Positions 1 through 9,269 are shown, numbered from the stretch's first letter. The stretch: DNA of 41,054 nucleotides from [Mycobacterium] nativiensis (GCF_020172685.1 NZ_CP083986.1:4808149-4849202), one strand, 5' to 3'. Translations and numbers: made by a program. The notes: generated by a model from the sequence alone, not told the origin.

Positions 1-19
1 AGATGTGTATAAGAGACAG
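1..19 (+). other. Nextera/Tn5 mosaic-end adapter left on the contig end
   Basis: The first 19 bases read AGATGTGTATAAGAGACAG, which is exactly the Tn5 mosaic end used in Illumina Nextera tagmentation libraries. It is not genomic sequence. Translated with the following bases it gives the typical database artefact MCIRDS. Real sequence starts at about base 20, so this is an assembly end and no start codon in bases 1-19 should be used. Confidence 0.97.
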
Positions 20-20
20 C

Positions 21-632
21 GACCTGCCGGTCATCAACCCGAACCCACCAGGGGTCAAACTGCCGGACCCCCCGGCGCAGATTCCGGACCTACCGGCCGT
101 GAACCCCAATCCGGGGATTCAACTGCCGGAGATGCCGGTCAAGGTGCCCGACGCACCGGCAGTCAATCCCAGCCCGGGATTCCAACTGCCGAATCTGCCT
201 ATCCAACTGCCGGATTCAGGTCCCCCGGCCGGTATTCCGGCACCGCAGGCGCCGTCCATCCCGTCGCTGCCCGCACCGCAGGCGCCATCGTTCCCGTCGC
301 TGCCCGCACCCAAGGCGCCATCGTTCCCGTCGCTGCCCGCACCCAAGGCGCCGACAATGCCAGCACTACCGGCGTTTCCGGCACCTCAGGCGCCGGCAAT
401 GCCCTCACTGCCCGCGCCCAGTGCACCGTCGATGCCCAACCTCGGGGGCGGCGGACTGTTCGGCGGCGGCAGCTCCGGTGGCGGCATCTTCGGCGGGAAG
501 CCCGGCGGCGGTCTCTTCGGCGGTGGCAGCTCCGGCGGCGGTCTCTTCGGGGGCGGTAGCAGCGGAGGCCTGTTCGGCGGTGGCGGCAGTGGTGGCCTGT
601 TCGGCGGAGGCGGCGGATTGTTCGGCAAGTAG
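21..632 (+). CDS. Pro-rich / Gly-rich repeat protein, 5' end missing
   Basis: The open frame runs in from the contig edge; the apparent ATG at base 3 lies in adapter sequence, so the true start is outside the window. The visible part has two low-complexity zones. The N-terminal zone is built of proline repeats such as LPDPPAQIPDLPAVNPNPG and then 11-residue units of the type APxAPSxPSLP. The C-terminal 60 or so residues are glycine-rich with repeated GGGLFGG motifs and end in GGGGLFGK. No catalytic domain, lipobox or membrane helix is visible. Mycobacteria have many surface or secreted Pro/Gly-rich proteins, so a cell-envelope location is possible, but this is inference. The function is unknown. 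The frame is clean and distinct from shadow frames because the repeat periodicity is protein-level. The methyltransferase gene follows after about 30 bp on the same strand. Confidence 0.75.
   Translation, partial: DLPVINPNPPGVKLPDPPAQIPDLPAVNPNPGIQLPEMPVKVPDAPAVNPSPGFQLPNLPIQLPDSGPPAGIPAPQAPSIPSLPAPQAPSFPSLPAPKAPSFPSLPAPKAPTMPALPAFPAPQAPAMPSLPAPSAPSMPNLGGGGLFGGGSSGGGIFGGKPGGGLFGGGSSGGGLFGGGSSGGLFGGGGSGGLFGGGGGLFGK
240..371 (+). repeat. 33-bp tandem repeat units inside the Pro-rich gene
   Basis: Four successive in-frame units of 33 bp encode APQAPSIPSLP, APQAPSFPSLP, APKAPSFPSLP and APKAPTMPALP. Degenerate units continue to about base 425. The middle two units are nearly identical at DNA level, suggesting recent expansion by slippage or recombination. 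Confidence 0.8.
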
Positions 633-651
633 AGGATTCCGGCGACCGGCG

Positions 652-657
652 TATGTT
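652..657 (+). promoter_or_regulatory. Candidate -10 box (TATGTT) for a leaderless methyltransferase transcript
   Basis: TATGTT matches TANNNT and lies 7 nt before the ATG at 665. No Shine-Dalgarno precedes that ATG. The spacing puts the expected transcription start on the start codon and favours 665 over the upstream in-frame ATG at 653, which lies inside this box. Confidence 0.4.
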
Positions 658-664
658 GGCGGCC

Positions 665-1354
665 ATGAGCTCAGAGGTCATGGACTGGGACAGCGTCTAC
701 CGCCAGCAAGGCATCTTCGAGGGGCCGCCGCCGTGGAACATCGGTGAGCCACAGCCCGAACTGGCAGCGCTGATCGCGGCAGGAAAGGTCAGCGGCGAGG
801 TGCTGGACGCCGGCTGCGGCGTGGCCGAACTGTCGCTGGCCTTGGCCGAACAGGGCTACACCGTCGTCGGGATCGACCTGAGCCCGACGGCGGTGGAGGC
901 CGCCAAGCAGGCCGCCCAGGATCGCGGCCTGGGCAAGGCGAGCTTCTACCAGGCCGACATCACCTCGTTCGACGACTACCCGCCCGGTTCCGAGGGCCGA
1001 TTCGACACGATCATCGACTCGACCCTGTTCCACTCATTGCCGGTCGAGGGCCGCGACGGCTACCTGCGGTCGATCAACCAGGCCGCCGCTGCGGGTGCGC
1101 ACTACTACGTGCTGGCGTTCGCCAAGGGCGCGTTCCCGCCTGAGACGGCGGAAGGCAAGCCGAACGAGGTCGACGAGGACGAGTTGCGGGCCGCAGTCGG
1201 CAAGTACTGGGAGATAGACGAGGTACGGCCGGCTTTCATCTACGCGAGCATTGGGCCGATCCCGGACGAAGCGGTGGGAATGCTGCCCTTCGACCTCGAT
1301 GAGCAGCGCCGCGCCAAAATGCCGGCGTTCTTGTTGAGCGCGCACAAGGGATAG
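665..1354 (+). CDS. Class I SAM-dependent methyltransferase
   Basis: A 229-residue Rossmann-fold methyltransferase. The N-terminus MSSEVMDWDSVYRQQG is followed by PPPWNIGEPQPEL, then the SAM-binding motif I VLDAGCGVAELSLALA, the acidic motif II end VVGIDLSP, and FDTIIDSTLFHSLP in motif IV. The PPWNIGEPQP segment is typical of small thiopurine- or tellurite-resistance-like methyltransferases in actinobacteria. The substrate cannot be read from sequence. From memory it corresponds in position to Rv3699 of M. tuberculosis. The start at 665 is preferred because of the TATGTT box 7 nt upstream; an ATG at 653 would add four residues. The gene stands alone on the plus strand. Confidence 0.88.
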   Translation: MSSEVMDWDSVYRQQGIFEGPPPWNIGEPQPELAALIAAGKVSGEVLDAGCGVAELSLALAEQGYTVVGIDLSPTAVEAAKQAAQDRGLGKASFYQADITSFDDYPPGSEGRFDTIIDSTLFHSLPVEGRDGYLRSINQAAAAGAHYYVLAFAKGAFPPETAEGKPNEVDEDELRAAVGKYWEIDEVRPAFIYASIGPIPDEAVGMLPFDLDEQRRAKMPAFLLSAHKG

Positions 1355-1355
1355 C

Positions 1356-1478
1356 TCAAAAAGGTGGGGGCTGATTGCGTTCGGCGATGACTTCAGCCGC
1401 GTGGCCGCTGTTGCGAGCGCGTTCGACCTTGATGCACTGAATGCGATTGCGTTGTCGGGTGTGTTTTCGGATGGGCAT
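1356..1478 (-). pseudogene. C-terminal remnant of a 13E12/DUF222 HNH endonuclease gene
   Basis: The minus strand reads MPIRKHTRQRNRIQCIKVER and, further on, ends in AERNQPPPF followed by a stop. Actinobacterial 13E12/DUF222-HNH repeat-family proteins characteristically end in a basic segment followed by (ER)N.PPPF-stop. Here only about 40 residues of that tail remain, with no HNH motif or DUF222 domain upstream. I infer a decayed fragment of a multicopy endonuclease family, left between the methyltransferase and SDR genes. Homology is by recall of the family tail, not a search. Confidence 0.5.
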
Positions 1479-1579
1479 GATGGCGCCGCGGCCCGAGGGT
1501 GGCGGTGTCATCGCCGGCACGGTTCGCGACAACCGAATTTGTTCGCACAAGACGCAGGTCAATAGGGGGCTTAGGCGAT

Positions 1580-1585
1580 TACTCT
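1580..1585 (+). promoter_or_regulatory. Candidate -10 box (TACTCT) for the SDR gene
   Basis: TACTCT fits TANNNT and ends 6 nt before the ATG at 1592, with no Shine-Dalgarno between. This suggests a leaderless transcript. Confidence 0.3.
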
Positions 1586-1591
1586 CGGCTC

Positions 1592-2440
1592 ATGGCACCG
1601 AACGTGTCGGGCAAGGTCGCATTCATCACCGGAGGGGCGTCCGGCATCGGCGCCGCGTTGGCTACCGCGTTGGTCGACCGAGGCGCCGAGGTCTGGATCG
1701 CCGATCGTCAGACCGGCCCGGCGCAGGAGTTGGCCCAGCGCCTCAACAGTGTTGGCGGCAAGGCTCACGCGATCGAACTCGATGTGCGCAGCTACCCGTC
1801 GTTTGAGAGCGCTGCCGCCGCGGCGGTGCAGCAGTCCGGACGGATCGACTATCTGTTCAACAATGCGGGCATCGGCGCCGGCGGTGAGATGGACTCGTAC
1901 ACGATCGATGACTGGAACGACGTCTTCGATGTGAACCTGCGCGGTGTGGCGCACGGCATCCAGGCGATCTATCCGATCATGATTCGGCAGCACTCCGGCC
2001 ACATCGTGAACACCGCCTCGATGGCCGGCCTGGTCGCCAGTCCGGGGCTGGGCAGCTACACCGCCACCAAACATGCTGTCGTCGGGATCTCGAAAGCCTT
2101 GCGCCTGGAGGCAGAGCGCCACGGCGTGCAGGTCTCGGTGCTGTGTCCGGGAGCGATACGGACCCCGATCCTGGCCGGCGGAAAGTACGGGCGGACCAAG
2201 GGCATCAGCGACGAGCAGCAACGCAAGTTCTGGGAGCCGATGCGGCCGATGGCACCCGAGTTGTTCGCCGAACGCGCCCTTCGTGCGGTGTTACGCGGTG
2301 ACTCCATCATCGTGATACCGACCTGGTGGAAGGCGTTCTGGTACTTGGAACGTCTCTCGCCGACGTTGTACATGCGCCTTGCACGGCGCACCCTCAAGCG
2401 CGTACGCGAAATGACAGAGGGCTCACTTCGCGGCGAGTGA
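1592..2440 (+). CDS. Short-chain dehydrogenase/reductase (SDR)
   Basis: A 282-residue classical SDR. The N-terminus has the cofactor motif TGGASGIG, followed by NNAG in the central strand ([11 protein letters not shown]), a catalytic Ser in NTASMAGLV and the YxxxK pair in SYTATKHAV. The PG motif CPGAIRTP follows. The acidic residue after strand 2 (WIADRQ) suggests NAD(H) preference, a weak inference. The C-terminal 40 residues are basic ([13 protein letters not shown]) and could contact membrane. The start at 1592 is chosen because SDRs begin a few residues before the TGxxxGxG motif; a GTG at 1499 would add a non-conserved basic tail. The 3' end overlaps the convergent egtD gene by 18 bp. The substrate is unknown. 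Confidence 0.9.
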   Translation: MAPNVSGKVAFITGGASGIGAALATALVDRGAEVWIADRQTGPAQELAQRLNSVGGKAHAIELDVRSYPSFESAAAAAVQQSGRIDYLFNNAGIGAGGEMDSYTIDDWNDVFDVNLRGVAHGIQAIYPIMIRQHSGHIVNTASMAGLVASPGLGSYTATKHAVVGISKALRLEAERHGVQVSVLCPGAIRTPILAGGKYGRTKGISDEQQRKFWEPMRPMAPELFAERALRAVLRGDSIIVIPTWWKAFWYLERLSPTLYMRLARRTLKRVREMTEGSLRGE

Positions 2441-3388
2441 CAAGCCGAAATCGCCTGCTGGGTCGGTCCACCATCGCCGGCGTTGCAGCCCGGCGGCGGC
2501 CAATTCCGCGGCCACCTGCTGGGCCCGGAACTTGCAGGACACCTCGGTCAACATCTCCTCCCCGGCCGCGAAGTCGACCGCCATCCCGAGTTCGCCGATG
2601 AGGACGTGTTGATCGCTGCGGGCTCGCAGCCACATCTCCATGCGCTGCTCGTCGGCGTTCCACCGCGCGACATGCGCGAACGCGTCCAGGTCGAAGTCGG
2701 CGTCGAGCTCCCGGTTCACCACCGCGAGCACGTTGCGGTTGAAATCCGCTGTCACCCCGGCAGCATCGTCGTAAGCCCGCACCAGCCGGCCGGCCTCCTT
2801 GACCAGGTCTGTGCCCAGCAGCAGGGTGTCGCCGTCGTGCATCACTGAGGCGAGCGCGGTCAAGAAGTCTGCGCGCGGCCCGGGCGTCAGGTTTCCGATC
2901 GTGGAGCCCAGGAACACGAACAGTCGCCGTCCCCCGTCGGGGATTTCGGCCAGGTGGTGCTCGAAGTCGCCGCAGACGGCCTGCACCCGCACCCCGGGAT
3001 AGTCCCGGGAAATCGACTCCCCCGCCGTCTCCAACACCCCGGCGTCGACGTCGAACGGGACGAACCGGCGTAGCAACCCGGCGTCGCGCAGCGCATCCAG
3101 CAGCATCCGGGTCTTGGCCGAGGTACCGCTGCCCAGCTCGACCAGGGTGTCCGCGCCGGACAGCGACGCCACCTCCGCCGAGCAGGCACGCAGGATCTCC
3201 GCCTCGGTGCGGGTCGGGTAGTACTCGGGCAGCCGGGTAATCCGATTGAACAGCTCGCTGCCGACTTCGTCATAGAACCATTTGGGCGGCAACGATTTCG
3301 GATGCCGTCGTAGGCCATGGCGTACGTCGTCGCGCAGCGCGGTGCGGGCGGCGTCGGCGGCCAGGTGGTTGGACAGGGATACCGTCAT
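2423..3388 (-). CDS. egtD: L-histidine N-alpha-methyltransferase EgtD
   Basis: EgtD trimethylates histidine to hercynine with three SAM, the committed step of ergothioneine synthesis in the cytosol. The protein has 321 residues, the length of the mycobacterial enzyme. Residues known from the M. smegmatis structures are at the same numbers: Tyr39, Asn166, Met252, Glu282 and Ser284 for histidine binding and specificity. The SAM site is [12 protein letters not shown] (about 82-93). The start ATG overlaps the egtC stop as ATGA, so translation is probably coupled. In M. tuberculosis egtE follows; here the next gene is a convergent SDR overlapping by 18 bp, so the operon ends with egtD. Confidence 0.97.
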   Translation of the reverse strand: MTVSLSNHLAADAARTALRDDVRHGLRRHPKSLPPKWFYDEVGSELFNRITRLPEYYPTRTEAEILRACSAEVASLSGADTLVELGSGTSAKTRMLLDALRDAGLLRRFVPFDVDAGVLETAGESISRDYPGVRVQAVCGDFEHHLAEIPDGGRRLFVFLGSTIGNLTPGPRADFLTALASVMHDGDTLLLGTDLVKEAGRLVRAYDDAAGVTADFNRNVLAVVNRELDADFDLDAFAHVARWNADEQRMEMWLRARSDQHVLIGELGMAVDFAAGEEMLTEVSCKFRAQQVAAELAAAGLQRRRWWTDPAGDFGLSLAAK

Positions 3389-4086
3389 CGAGTTCCTTCC
3401 AACGGGGTGACACTGACCTCGCCATCGTGGGCTTCGATCAGATGCCGGTCCGGGATATCGACCCAGCGGGGATCGTCGTCGTAGGGTTCGCTGGCCAGCA
3501 CCACGCCGTCGGCGCCGTGCAGCATCGACAAGGTGTCGCCCCAGGTCGTCGCCATCAGACGGGATCCGTTGGCGGCCAATATGTTCAACCGGGCGTTGGG
3601 ATCGGCGGAGCCGAACTCGGCGACCAGCTCGCCCAGCGCCTGCACGCCGCGGACGAAGATCGAGGCGGCCAGTATCGCGCTGTCGCAGGCAGATTCCGCC
3701 CCCGCACAAGTCGGCAACACCGCGGTGTCGACCACACCGTTGTGCGACAACAACCAGCGGCCGTCGGTGAACGGTGCGGTGGCCGAGGCCTCGATGGGCA
3801 TCCCTACGGTGGCCGAGCGCACCGCTGCCACCACGCAGTGACTGGTCAACACCGGCGCCACCGAGGCGAAGGAGGCGTCGCCCCACAGCGGCGCCGGACT
3901 GCGCCACCTGCGCGGCACCGAGCCGCTGGGGGAATCGAAAAACCCGGCGCCCCAACCGTCGGCGTTGAGCAGCCCGTGCTTCTGACGGCGCGGCGCATAG
4001 GACTGAACCAGCAGACCGTGCGGCGGCTCCAGCATCAACGCGGCCAGCGATCGCGGCGTGCCCAACCAGGCCAGGTGCCGGCACAT
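3385..4086 (-). CDS. egtC: Gamma-glutamyl-hercynylcysteine sulfoxide hydrolase EgtC
   Basis: EgtC is a class II (Ntn-type) glutamine amidotransferase-like enzyme that removes the gamma-glutamyl group from the hercynyl-cysteine sulfoxide conjugate made by EgtB. The protein is 233 residues. Its start MCRHLAWLG places the nucleophile Cys at position 2, exposed after Met removal, which fixes the start codon. Further family motifs are [16 protein letters not shown] and LLSHNGVV. The TGATG junction with egtB (1-nt overlap) and ATGA junction with egtD show tight coupling. Longer upstream frames lack the N-terminal Cys and are rejected. Confidence 0.95.
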   Translation of the reverse strand: MCRHLAWLGTPRSLAALMLEPPHGLLVQSYAPRRQKHGLLNADGWGAGFFDSPSGSVPRRWRSPAPLWGDASFASVAPVLTSHCVVAAVRSATVGMPIEASATAPFTDGRWLLSHNGVVDTAVLPTCAGAESACDSAILAASIFVRGVQALGELVAEFGSADPNARLNILAANGSRLMATTWGDTLSMLHGADGVVLASEPYDDDPRWVDIPDRHLIEAHDGEVSVTPLEGTR

Positions 4087-5366
4087 CAGACGTCCCAGGC
4101 CAGTCGCACGCCGGCGAAGATCTGCCGCCGGTAGGGATGGTCCCAGTTGCGGAAGCTGGGACGCAGGATCTCCGGCGCCACCGCCCACGATCCGCCGCGC
4201 AGCACCCGGTAGTCACCGCCGAAGAACGGTTGCGAATAGCGTTCGTAGATCATCGGAGTGAACCCTGGCCACGGTTGCAGCGACGAGCTGGTCCACTCCC
4301 AGACATCGCCGAGCATCTGTTCGGCGCCGTAGGCCGACGCCCCGTTCGGGTACCCCCCGACCGGGGCCGGGCGCAATGCGGCGCCACCGAGATTCGCCAA
4401 GTCGGGTGACGGTTCAGCGCTGCCCCACGGATAGCGGCGGCGGGCGCCGGTCTGCGGATCCCACGCGCAGGCCTTCTCCCATTCGATCTCGGTGGGCAGC
4501 CGGGCGCCCGCCCAGTTCGCGTATGCCTGCGCCTCGAAGTAGCTGACGTGCTGGACCGGCTGGTCGTCGGGCAGGTCCTCGGATCGGCCGAACCGGGTCC
4601 GGCAGGTGTGGTCGGGACTCCAGAACTTCGGCGCGGTCAGCCCGGCCCCCAGGCGGTGTCCCCAGCCGCGCTTGGTCCACCAGTGCGCGTCCCGGTAGCC
4701 GCCGTCGTCGATGAACGCCCGCCATTCGCGGTTGGTCACCGGAACCCGGCCGATCCGGAACGCCGCCACCTCGACGCGGTGCGCGGGCCGCTCGTTGTCC
4801 AGCGCGAACGGTTCCTCGGCCGCGTCGACGCCCAGCACGAACTCACCGGCCGGCACCAGCACCGAGGTTCCGGCCAGGCTGGGCCGGCCGGTGGGCAGCG
4901 GCGCCCCCGGCCCCAGCAGCGGTGCGCCGGAGCGCAGGCTCAGCGCCTGCAACATGGTCTCGTCGTGCTGATGTTCGTGACTGAGCACCAGACCGAACAC
5001 GAAGCCGTCCGAGGTGCCGCCGGGCAGGGCGTCCAATTCGTCGAACACCTTGGATCGCACTGTGGCGCAATACTTCCGGGCCTGATCCGGCGCGAGCAGC
5101 GGTAGGTCCACACGACTGGCCCGCGGGTGGGTGAATGCGTCGTAGAGGCCCTCGACGTCAGCCGGCAGCATCCCGGGCCGGGCCGTATCCCCGGCGCGCA
5201 GCAGCCACAGTTCCTCCTGCTGACCGATATGGGCCAGGTCCCACACCAGCGGGCTCATCAGCGGGTCGTACTGGCGGTGCAGTTCGGCGTCGTCGAAGTC
5301 GACGAGCGCCAGCGTGCGATCCCGTGCCCGGGCCAGTGCCCGCGCCAGCGTCTCGACGGTGGTCAT
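4086..5366 (-). CDS. egtB: Hercynine oxygenase (sulfoxide synthase) EgtB
   Basis: EgtB is a non-heme iron(II) oxygenase joining gamma-glutamylcysteine to hercynine with O2. The protein has 426 residues in two parts: an N-terminal DinB-like four-helix domain (about 1-150) and a C-terminal formylglycine-generating-enzyme/C-type-lectin domain (about 170-426). The iron-binding three-histidine facial triad is visible as His46 in VWDLAHIG and His130/His134 in SHEHQHDE, matching the HxxxH spacing of characterised EgtB. The FGE part shows [20 protein letters not shown] and GDVWEWT, and closes with RVLRGGSW. Its start overlaps egtA's stop by ATGA and its stop touches egtC's start. Confidence 0.96.
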   Translation of the reverse strand: MTTVETLARALARARDRTLALVDFDDAELHRQYDPLMSPLVWDLAHIGQQEELWLLRAGDTARPGMLPADVEGLYDAFTHPRASRVDLPLLAPDQARKYCATVRSKVFDELDALPGGTSDGFVFGLVLSHEHQHDETMLQALSLRSGAPLLGPGAPLPTGRPSLAGTSVLVPAGEFVLGVDAAEEPFALDNERPAHRVEVAAFRIGRVPVTNREWRAFIDDGGYRDAHWWTKRGWGHRLGAGLTAPKFWSPDHTCRTRFGRSEDLPDDQPVQHVSYFEAQAYANWAGARLPTEIEWEKACAWDPQTGARRRYPWGSAEPSPDLANLGGAALRPAPVGGYPNGASAYGAEQMLGDVWEWTSSSLQPWPGFTPMIYERYSQPFFGGDYRVLRGGSWAVAPEILRPSFRNWDHPYRRQIFAGVRLAWDV

Positions 5367-6646
5367 GACTGGCTGCCCGCCAGCCGGGCCACGGTTTCGG
5401 TGACGCCGGTAGCGGCCACCTCGTCGGCGACATCGTCGGCCGGGCACCGGCCGCGGTCGATCATCTCGACCAGCCGCTCCATCCCGTCACGCAGGGATGC
5501 CGGCGCCCGGTCGGCCACCAGACCCACACACCGTGCGGCGGCCGCCTGCAGGCGCGGGTCAGCCAGGCCGATCCGGGCCGCGACATCCCAGGCGGTCGCC
5601 ACGGTTTCGACGGTCTCGGCGGCGCCATCGGCGGCCACCGGGTCGTCGAGCAGGGTCGCCAGGGTGAACACGATCGCCGGCCACAGTGTGTCGTCGACGC
5701 TGTCGAGGTAGCGGATCTCCAGCCATCCGCGTGGGCGCACCGGCGGGAACAGCGTGGTCAGGTGGTAGTCGAGGTCGCCGATGCCGGCCCGGCGGCCCCC
5801 CAGCAGCACTCGCCCATCGGCCCAGTCGGCGAACGGCACGTAGCGGCTGACCGGGATGACCTCCGGGGTGTGCACCAGCATCACCGGCGCCTTGAGCGCG
5901 TAGCGCGCCCAGTCCGAGGCCGGATCGGTGCCGTCCAGGCCCAGCACCGGGCCGCAGCGTGCCGAGTCCAGCCGGCTCCACACCCGCTGTCGGGTGGAGC
6001 GCCAGCCGGAGAACTCCCCGCCCAGCAACGGCGAATTAGCGCCGATCGCGACCATCGTCGGGCCCAGCGCATGCGCCAGCCGCACCCGGTCCGCCCAGCC
6101 GGAACGCGTGCCGGCGTCCAGGTTGAGCTGGACCGACGCCGTGGACGTCATCATCGCCGCGCCGGCCGAGCCGGTGTGGCTGGCGGCGAAGAACTGCTCC
6201 ATGGCCGCGTAGCGGTCACCGGGATTCACCCGCTCCGTGGGCCGCAGCGGATCGGCACCGAGCTGCACCAGCCCCAGCCCCGCGTCGGCGAAAGCCGAAC
6301 GCAGCACGGTCTGGTCGGCGGCCATCGACTCGATCGCGGCGACCGCACCGGCCAGCGGCGGGCTGGACAGTTCCACCGCGCCGCCGGGTTCGACGGTGAC
6401 CGCGCTGCCGCCCGGCAGCACTGGCAGCGACTGCAGCACCTCGGTGATCTCGGCCCAGCCGGGGCGCCGACGTGGATCGGTCGGGTCGAAGCAGTGTGCC
6501 TCGATCTCCAGGCCGACCCGGCCCAGCGGCGCATCGGTGAGACAGCGCTCGGTCAGGTACTCGGCGGCCTCGGCGGAGGAAAGTTCCGGCTCCCCGAGGC
6601 AAGGGTCATCGGAGCGAGACAATCGCGTCGCCCCGGCAAGCGCCAT
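5363..6646 (-). CDS. egtA: Glutamate-cysteine ligase EgtA
   Basis: EgtA makes gamma-glutamylcysteine from Glu, Cys and ATP, the sulfur donor for EgtB. The protein is 427 residues, close to the mycobacterial length. GCS2-family motifs include [13 protein letters not shown] (about 47-59), [15 protein letters not shown], the [13 protein letters not shown] segment and [10 protein letters not shown]. The start at 6646 ([10 protein letters not shown]) is chosen because GGAGGGG lies 4-5 nt upstream; an upstream in-frame start at 6697 lacks this. It is the first gene of egtABCD, with 63 bp separating it from the secreted-protein gene upstream on the same strand, so read-through from the catalase/ohr block is possible. 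Confidence 0.95.
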   Translation of the reverse strand: MALAGATRLSRSDDPCLGEPELSSAEAAEYLTERCLTDAPLGRVGLEIEAHCFDPTDPRRRPGWAEITEVLQSLPVLPGGSAVTVEPGGAVELSSPPLAGAVAAIESMAADQTVLRSAFADAGLGLVQLGADPLRPTERVNPGDRYAAMEQFFAASHTGSAGAAMMTSTASVQLNLDAGTRSGWADRVRLAHALGPTMVAIGANSPLLGGEFSGWRSTRQRVWSRLDSARCGPVLGLDGTDPASDWARYALKAPVMLVHTPEVIPVSRYVPFADWADGRVLLGGRRAGIGDLDYHLTTLFPPVRPRGWLEIRYLDSVDDTLWPAIVFTLATLLDDPVAADGAAETVETVATAWDVAARIGLADPRLQAAAARCVGLVADRAPASLRDGMERLVEMIDRGRCPADDVADEVAATGVTETVARLAGSQS

Positions 6647-6709
6647 ATAACCCCTCCGCCTGTCGATCTTCCCGACGCTACCGGAGTCGTCCGACAACCG
6701 AACCGGCGA

Positions 6710-7354
6710 TTATTGGCCGAGGGTGTTCTGCATCGCCCCTGCCAGCACATTTACCGCCGGACCGGCGTTACCGGACTGGCAGACCTTCGCCTGCAACAGC
6801 ACATTCGCCCGCAACCTGGTCTGGTTGAAGCACCGCCGGTCGGTCTCGGCCTCCTGCTTGGTCCAGGCGGCGTCGGCCGCCGCCGCCGGCCCGCCGTCAA
6901 ACGTCCACACCTGCGTGATGCCGTTCTCCAGATGCATCGCAGTGGTGTGTCCCGAACACCCCGCCGTTCGGTCGGTGACCCGACGGAACGCCCGATCCGC
7001 GGCAGCCTCGGTGGCGAACACCCCGATCGCCTGCTTGACGAAATGACGCTGGTCGTTGGCCGAGGTCTGGGTGACGGCGCTGTTGAACGAGGCCAGGTCG
7101 GGATCGTTGTAGACCTCGGGCAGGCCGATGTCGGCCCAGTTGTTGCAGACCGGGTCATCGACCCAGAACGCCTGGAACGGCGCGCCGGACACCGATTCCC
7201 AACCCATCGGGGCGCCGACGATGTTGCCGACCGAACCCTTCGGCAACACCGCGTAGGACACCACACCCGGTTCCGACGGCCGTGCCGCGACGACCGGGGC
7301 AGCCATGACGGCCAGACCCACGCCGCCTGCCACCAACACCGCCGTGGCCCGCAC
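6710..7354 (-). CDS. Secreted PknH-sensor-like protein (Rv3705c-like)
   Basis: 214 residues with a GTG start. An N-terminal hydrophobic segment (ATAVLVAGGVGLAVMAAPVVAA) is a likely signal peptide. The exported part has four Cys (in DPVCNN, AGCSGH, RRCFNQ and KVCQSG), as in the extracellular PknH sensor domain fold, where two disulfides form. It also has WTFDGG and the alternating pattern of that family. No kinase domain is attached. Probable role: a periplasmic ligand-binding or lipoprotein-like sensor, ligand unknown. The GTG start falls 1 bp after the ohr stop, so ohr and this gene are almost certainly one transcript. From memory it corresponds to Rv3705c, which has the same length. Confidence 0.85.
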   Translation of the reverse strand: MRATAVLVAGGVGLAVMAAPVVAARPSEPGVVSYAVLPKGSVGNIVGAPMGWESVSGAPFQAFWVDDPVCNNWADIGLPEVYNDPDLASFNSAVTQTSANDQRHFVKQAIGVFATEAAADRAFRRVTDRTAGCSGHTTAMHLENGITQVWTFDGGPAAAADAAWTKQEAETDRRCFNQTRLRANVLLQAKVCQSGNAGPAVNVLAGAMQNTLGQ

Positions 7355-7355
7355 G

Positions 7356-7787
7356 CTAGACCTTCGCCACGACGGCGAACTCGACGTTGCCGCGGGTGGC
7401 CCGCGAATACGGGCACACCTCGTGGGCCTCGGCCATCAGGTCGTCGGCCACGGCCTGCGACAGTCCCGGCAGGTACCCGGTGATGGTGCCGGTCAGGCCG
7501 AACTGTTCGGTGGCGACATCCTTGCCCAGGGCGGCCTCGACGGTGACGTCGGTGGCGTCGTCCAGCGTGACGGCCGAGCGGCGCGCCACCAGGCGCAGTG
7601 CGCCGAGGAAACACGCGGCGTAGCCCGCGGAGAACAGCTCCTCGGGGTTGGTGCCGTCACCGGTGCCACCCAGCTCGCGCGGCGGGCGGGTGTCCATGTC
7701 GATCCGGCCGGTCGCCGAGCGCACATGCCCGTCCCGGCCGCCACCGGTCGCAGTGGACGCGGCGGCGAAAACCACTTTGATGGTCAT
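7356..7787 (-). CDS. ohr: Ohr/OsmC-family organic hydroperoxide reductase
   Basis: 143 residues in the OsmC/Ohr fold. The two redox cysteines are visible: Cys59 in SAGYAACFLGAL and Cys125 in AHEVCPYSRATRGN, matching the Cys-Xaa-Pro context of Ohr. The N-terminus has the ATATGGREG-like segment FAAASTATGGGRDGHVRS with the active-site Arg. Ohr enzymes reduce organic hydroperoxides with dihydrolipoamide-type dithiols. The start at 7787 matches family N-termini; an ATG four codons upstream is possible. It lies 33 bp downstream of the catalase gene and 1 bp upstream of the secreted protein, same strand. No OhrR-type regulator is adjacent. From memory there is no ohr at this position in M. tuberculosis, so it looks inserted. 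Confidence 0.9.
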   Translation of the reverse strand: MTIKVVFAAASTATGGGRDGHVRSATGRIDMDTRPPRELGGTGDGTNPEELFSAGYAACFLGALRLVARRSAVTLDDATDVTVEAALGKDVATEQFGLTGTITGYLPGLSQAVADDLMAEAHEVCPYSRATRGNVEFAVVAKV

Positions 7788-7820
7788 GGACTCGATCATG
7801 CCAGTTCAGCGGGATCGGAG

Positions 7821-9269
7821 TCAGGCAAGGTTGGCCCGCACCCCGGCTTCCACGGCGCGCCCCAGATCGGGGTCGACGTTGCGCCAATACTCGAACACCC
7901 GGGACAGCACTGGTTCGCGCACACCGTTGGAGACATGCCCAATGATGTTGGCGGCCAGCCGTTCCCGCTGAGCGTCATCGAAGACATCGCGAACCAGGGC
8001 GCCGGCCTGGCCGAAGTCGTCGTCGTCGCGGCGCAGTGTGTAGGCCGCACGCACCATGTCCCCGTCGGCGTGCCAATGCACCTCGGCCGCGCGAGCCGGG
8101 TCGGCCACCGGCCCACCGACCGAGTTCGGTGCGTACACCGGATCGGACGCCAGCCGGACCCGCATCGCGCCGTCCTTGGAGTAGGTGTGCACGTCGGTCT
8201 TCGGCGCGTTGACCGGCAACTGGTTGTAGTTGGTCCCGATCCGGGCACGGTGCGCGTCGGCGTAGGAGAACCCGCGGGCCAGCAGCATCTTGTCCGGGCT
8301 CAGGCCGGTTCCGGGCACGGTGTTGCTGGGCTCGAACGCCGCCTGCTCGATCTCGGCGTGGTAATCGGCGACGTTGCGGTCCAGGGTGAATCGCCCGACA
8401 TCGATCAGCGGGTAGTCCGCGTGCGGCCACACCTTGGTGAGGTCGAAAGGGTTGAGCCGGTAGGTCTTGGCGTCCTCGAACGGCATGATCTGCACCTTGA
8501 CCGCCCAGCTCGGGTGCTCGCCACGCTCGATGGCCTGGTACAGGTCGCGCTGGTGGTAGTCGCCGTCGGTGCCGGCCAGCCGATCCCCCTCCGCCTGGGA
8601 CAGGTGCTCGACGCCCTGGTCACTGATGAAGTGGTACTTGACCCAGGAGATTTCGCCGGCGGCGTTGATCCAGCTGTAGGTGTGGCTGCCATAGCCGTTC
8701 ATGTGCCGCCAGGATTTCGGCAGACCCCGGTCCCCCATCAGGTAGGTCACCTGGTGCGCCGACTCCGGGGTGAGCGACCAGAAGTCCCACTGCATGTTGT
8801 GATCGCGCAGATTGCTTGCCACCAGGCGCTTTTGGGAGCGGATGAAGTGCTGGAACTTCATCGGGTCCCGGAAGAAGAAGACCGGGGTGTTGTTGCCGAC
8901 GATGTCGAAGTTGCCCTCGGAGGTGTAGAACTTCAGCGCGAAGCCGCGGACATCGCGCCAGGTGTCGGGGCTGCCGCGTTCCCCGGCGACGGTGGAGAAC
9001 CGGGCCAGCATCGCGGTTTCGGCTCCCTGCGCGAACACCGCCGCCCGGGTGTAGGCGCTGACGTCGGCCGTCACCTCGAGACGCCCGAATGCCCCGCCGC
9101 CCTTGGCGTGCGGTTGACGTTCCGGGGTGCGCTCCCGATTGAACATCGCCATCTGCTCGAGCAGGTAGTGGTCCTGCAGCAGGATCGGGCCGTCCGGGCC
9201 GACCGTCAGTGCGTCGGAGTCGCTCGGGGCCGGGGCGCCGGCCTCAGTGGTGGTGTGGTGATCGGTCAT
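7821..9269 (-). CDS. Monofunctional heme catalase (small subunit type)
   Basis: 482 residues, the size of clade 3 small-subunit catalases. The distal His is in [10 protein letters not shown]. The Asn is in [17 protein letters not shown], a hallmark segment. The proximal heme-ligand Tyr is in [22 protein letters not shown]. The segment before the distal His reads RQPHAKG rather than the common RVVHAKG. The start at 9269 has GAGGAG upstream and skips a non-conserved ten-residue extension. It dismutates H2O2 in the cytosol. The gene heads a same-strand run with ohr, the PknH-sensor-like gene and egtABCD. No Fur- or OxyR-type regulator is adjacent and no clear operator was seen upstream. Confidence 0.95.
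   Translation of the reverse strand: MTDHHTTTEAGAPAPSDSDALTVGPDGPILLQDHYLLEQMAMFNRERTPERQPHAKGGGAFGRLEVTADVSAYTRAAVFAQGAETAMLARFSTVAGERGSPDTWRDVRGFALKFYTSEGNFDIVGNNTPVFFFRDPMKFQHFIRSQKRLVASNLRDHNMQWDFWSLTPESAHQVTYLMGDRGLPKSWRHMNGYGSHTYSWINAAGEISWVKYHFISDQGVEHLSQAEGDRLAGTDGDYHQRDLYQAIERGEHPSWAVKVQIMPFEDAKTYRLNPFDLTKVWPHADYPLIDVGRFTLDRNVADYHAEIEQAAFEPSNTVPGTGLSPDKMLLARGFSYADAHRARIGTNYNQLPVNAPKTDVHTYSKDGAMRVRLASDPVYAPNSVGGPVADPARAAEVHWHADGDMVRAAYTLRRDDDDFGQAGALVRDVFDDAQRERLAANIIGHVSNGVREPVLSRVFEYWRNVDPDLGRAVEAGVRANLA

Noticed and set aside
5..559. Long ORF beginning MYKRQ and its neighbours in other frames at the left end
   Set aside because: The start lies in the adapter, and the frame is a high-GC shadow of the Pro/Gly-rich gene.
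2423..4216. A single 597-residue minus-strand protein covering egtC and egtD
   Set aside because: It is egtD with an in-frame antecedent stretch from another frame of egtC. EgtD starts at 3388 with family-matching residue numbers.
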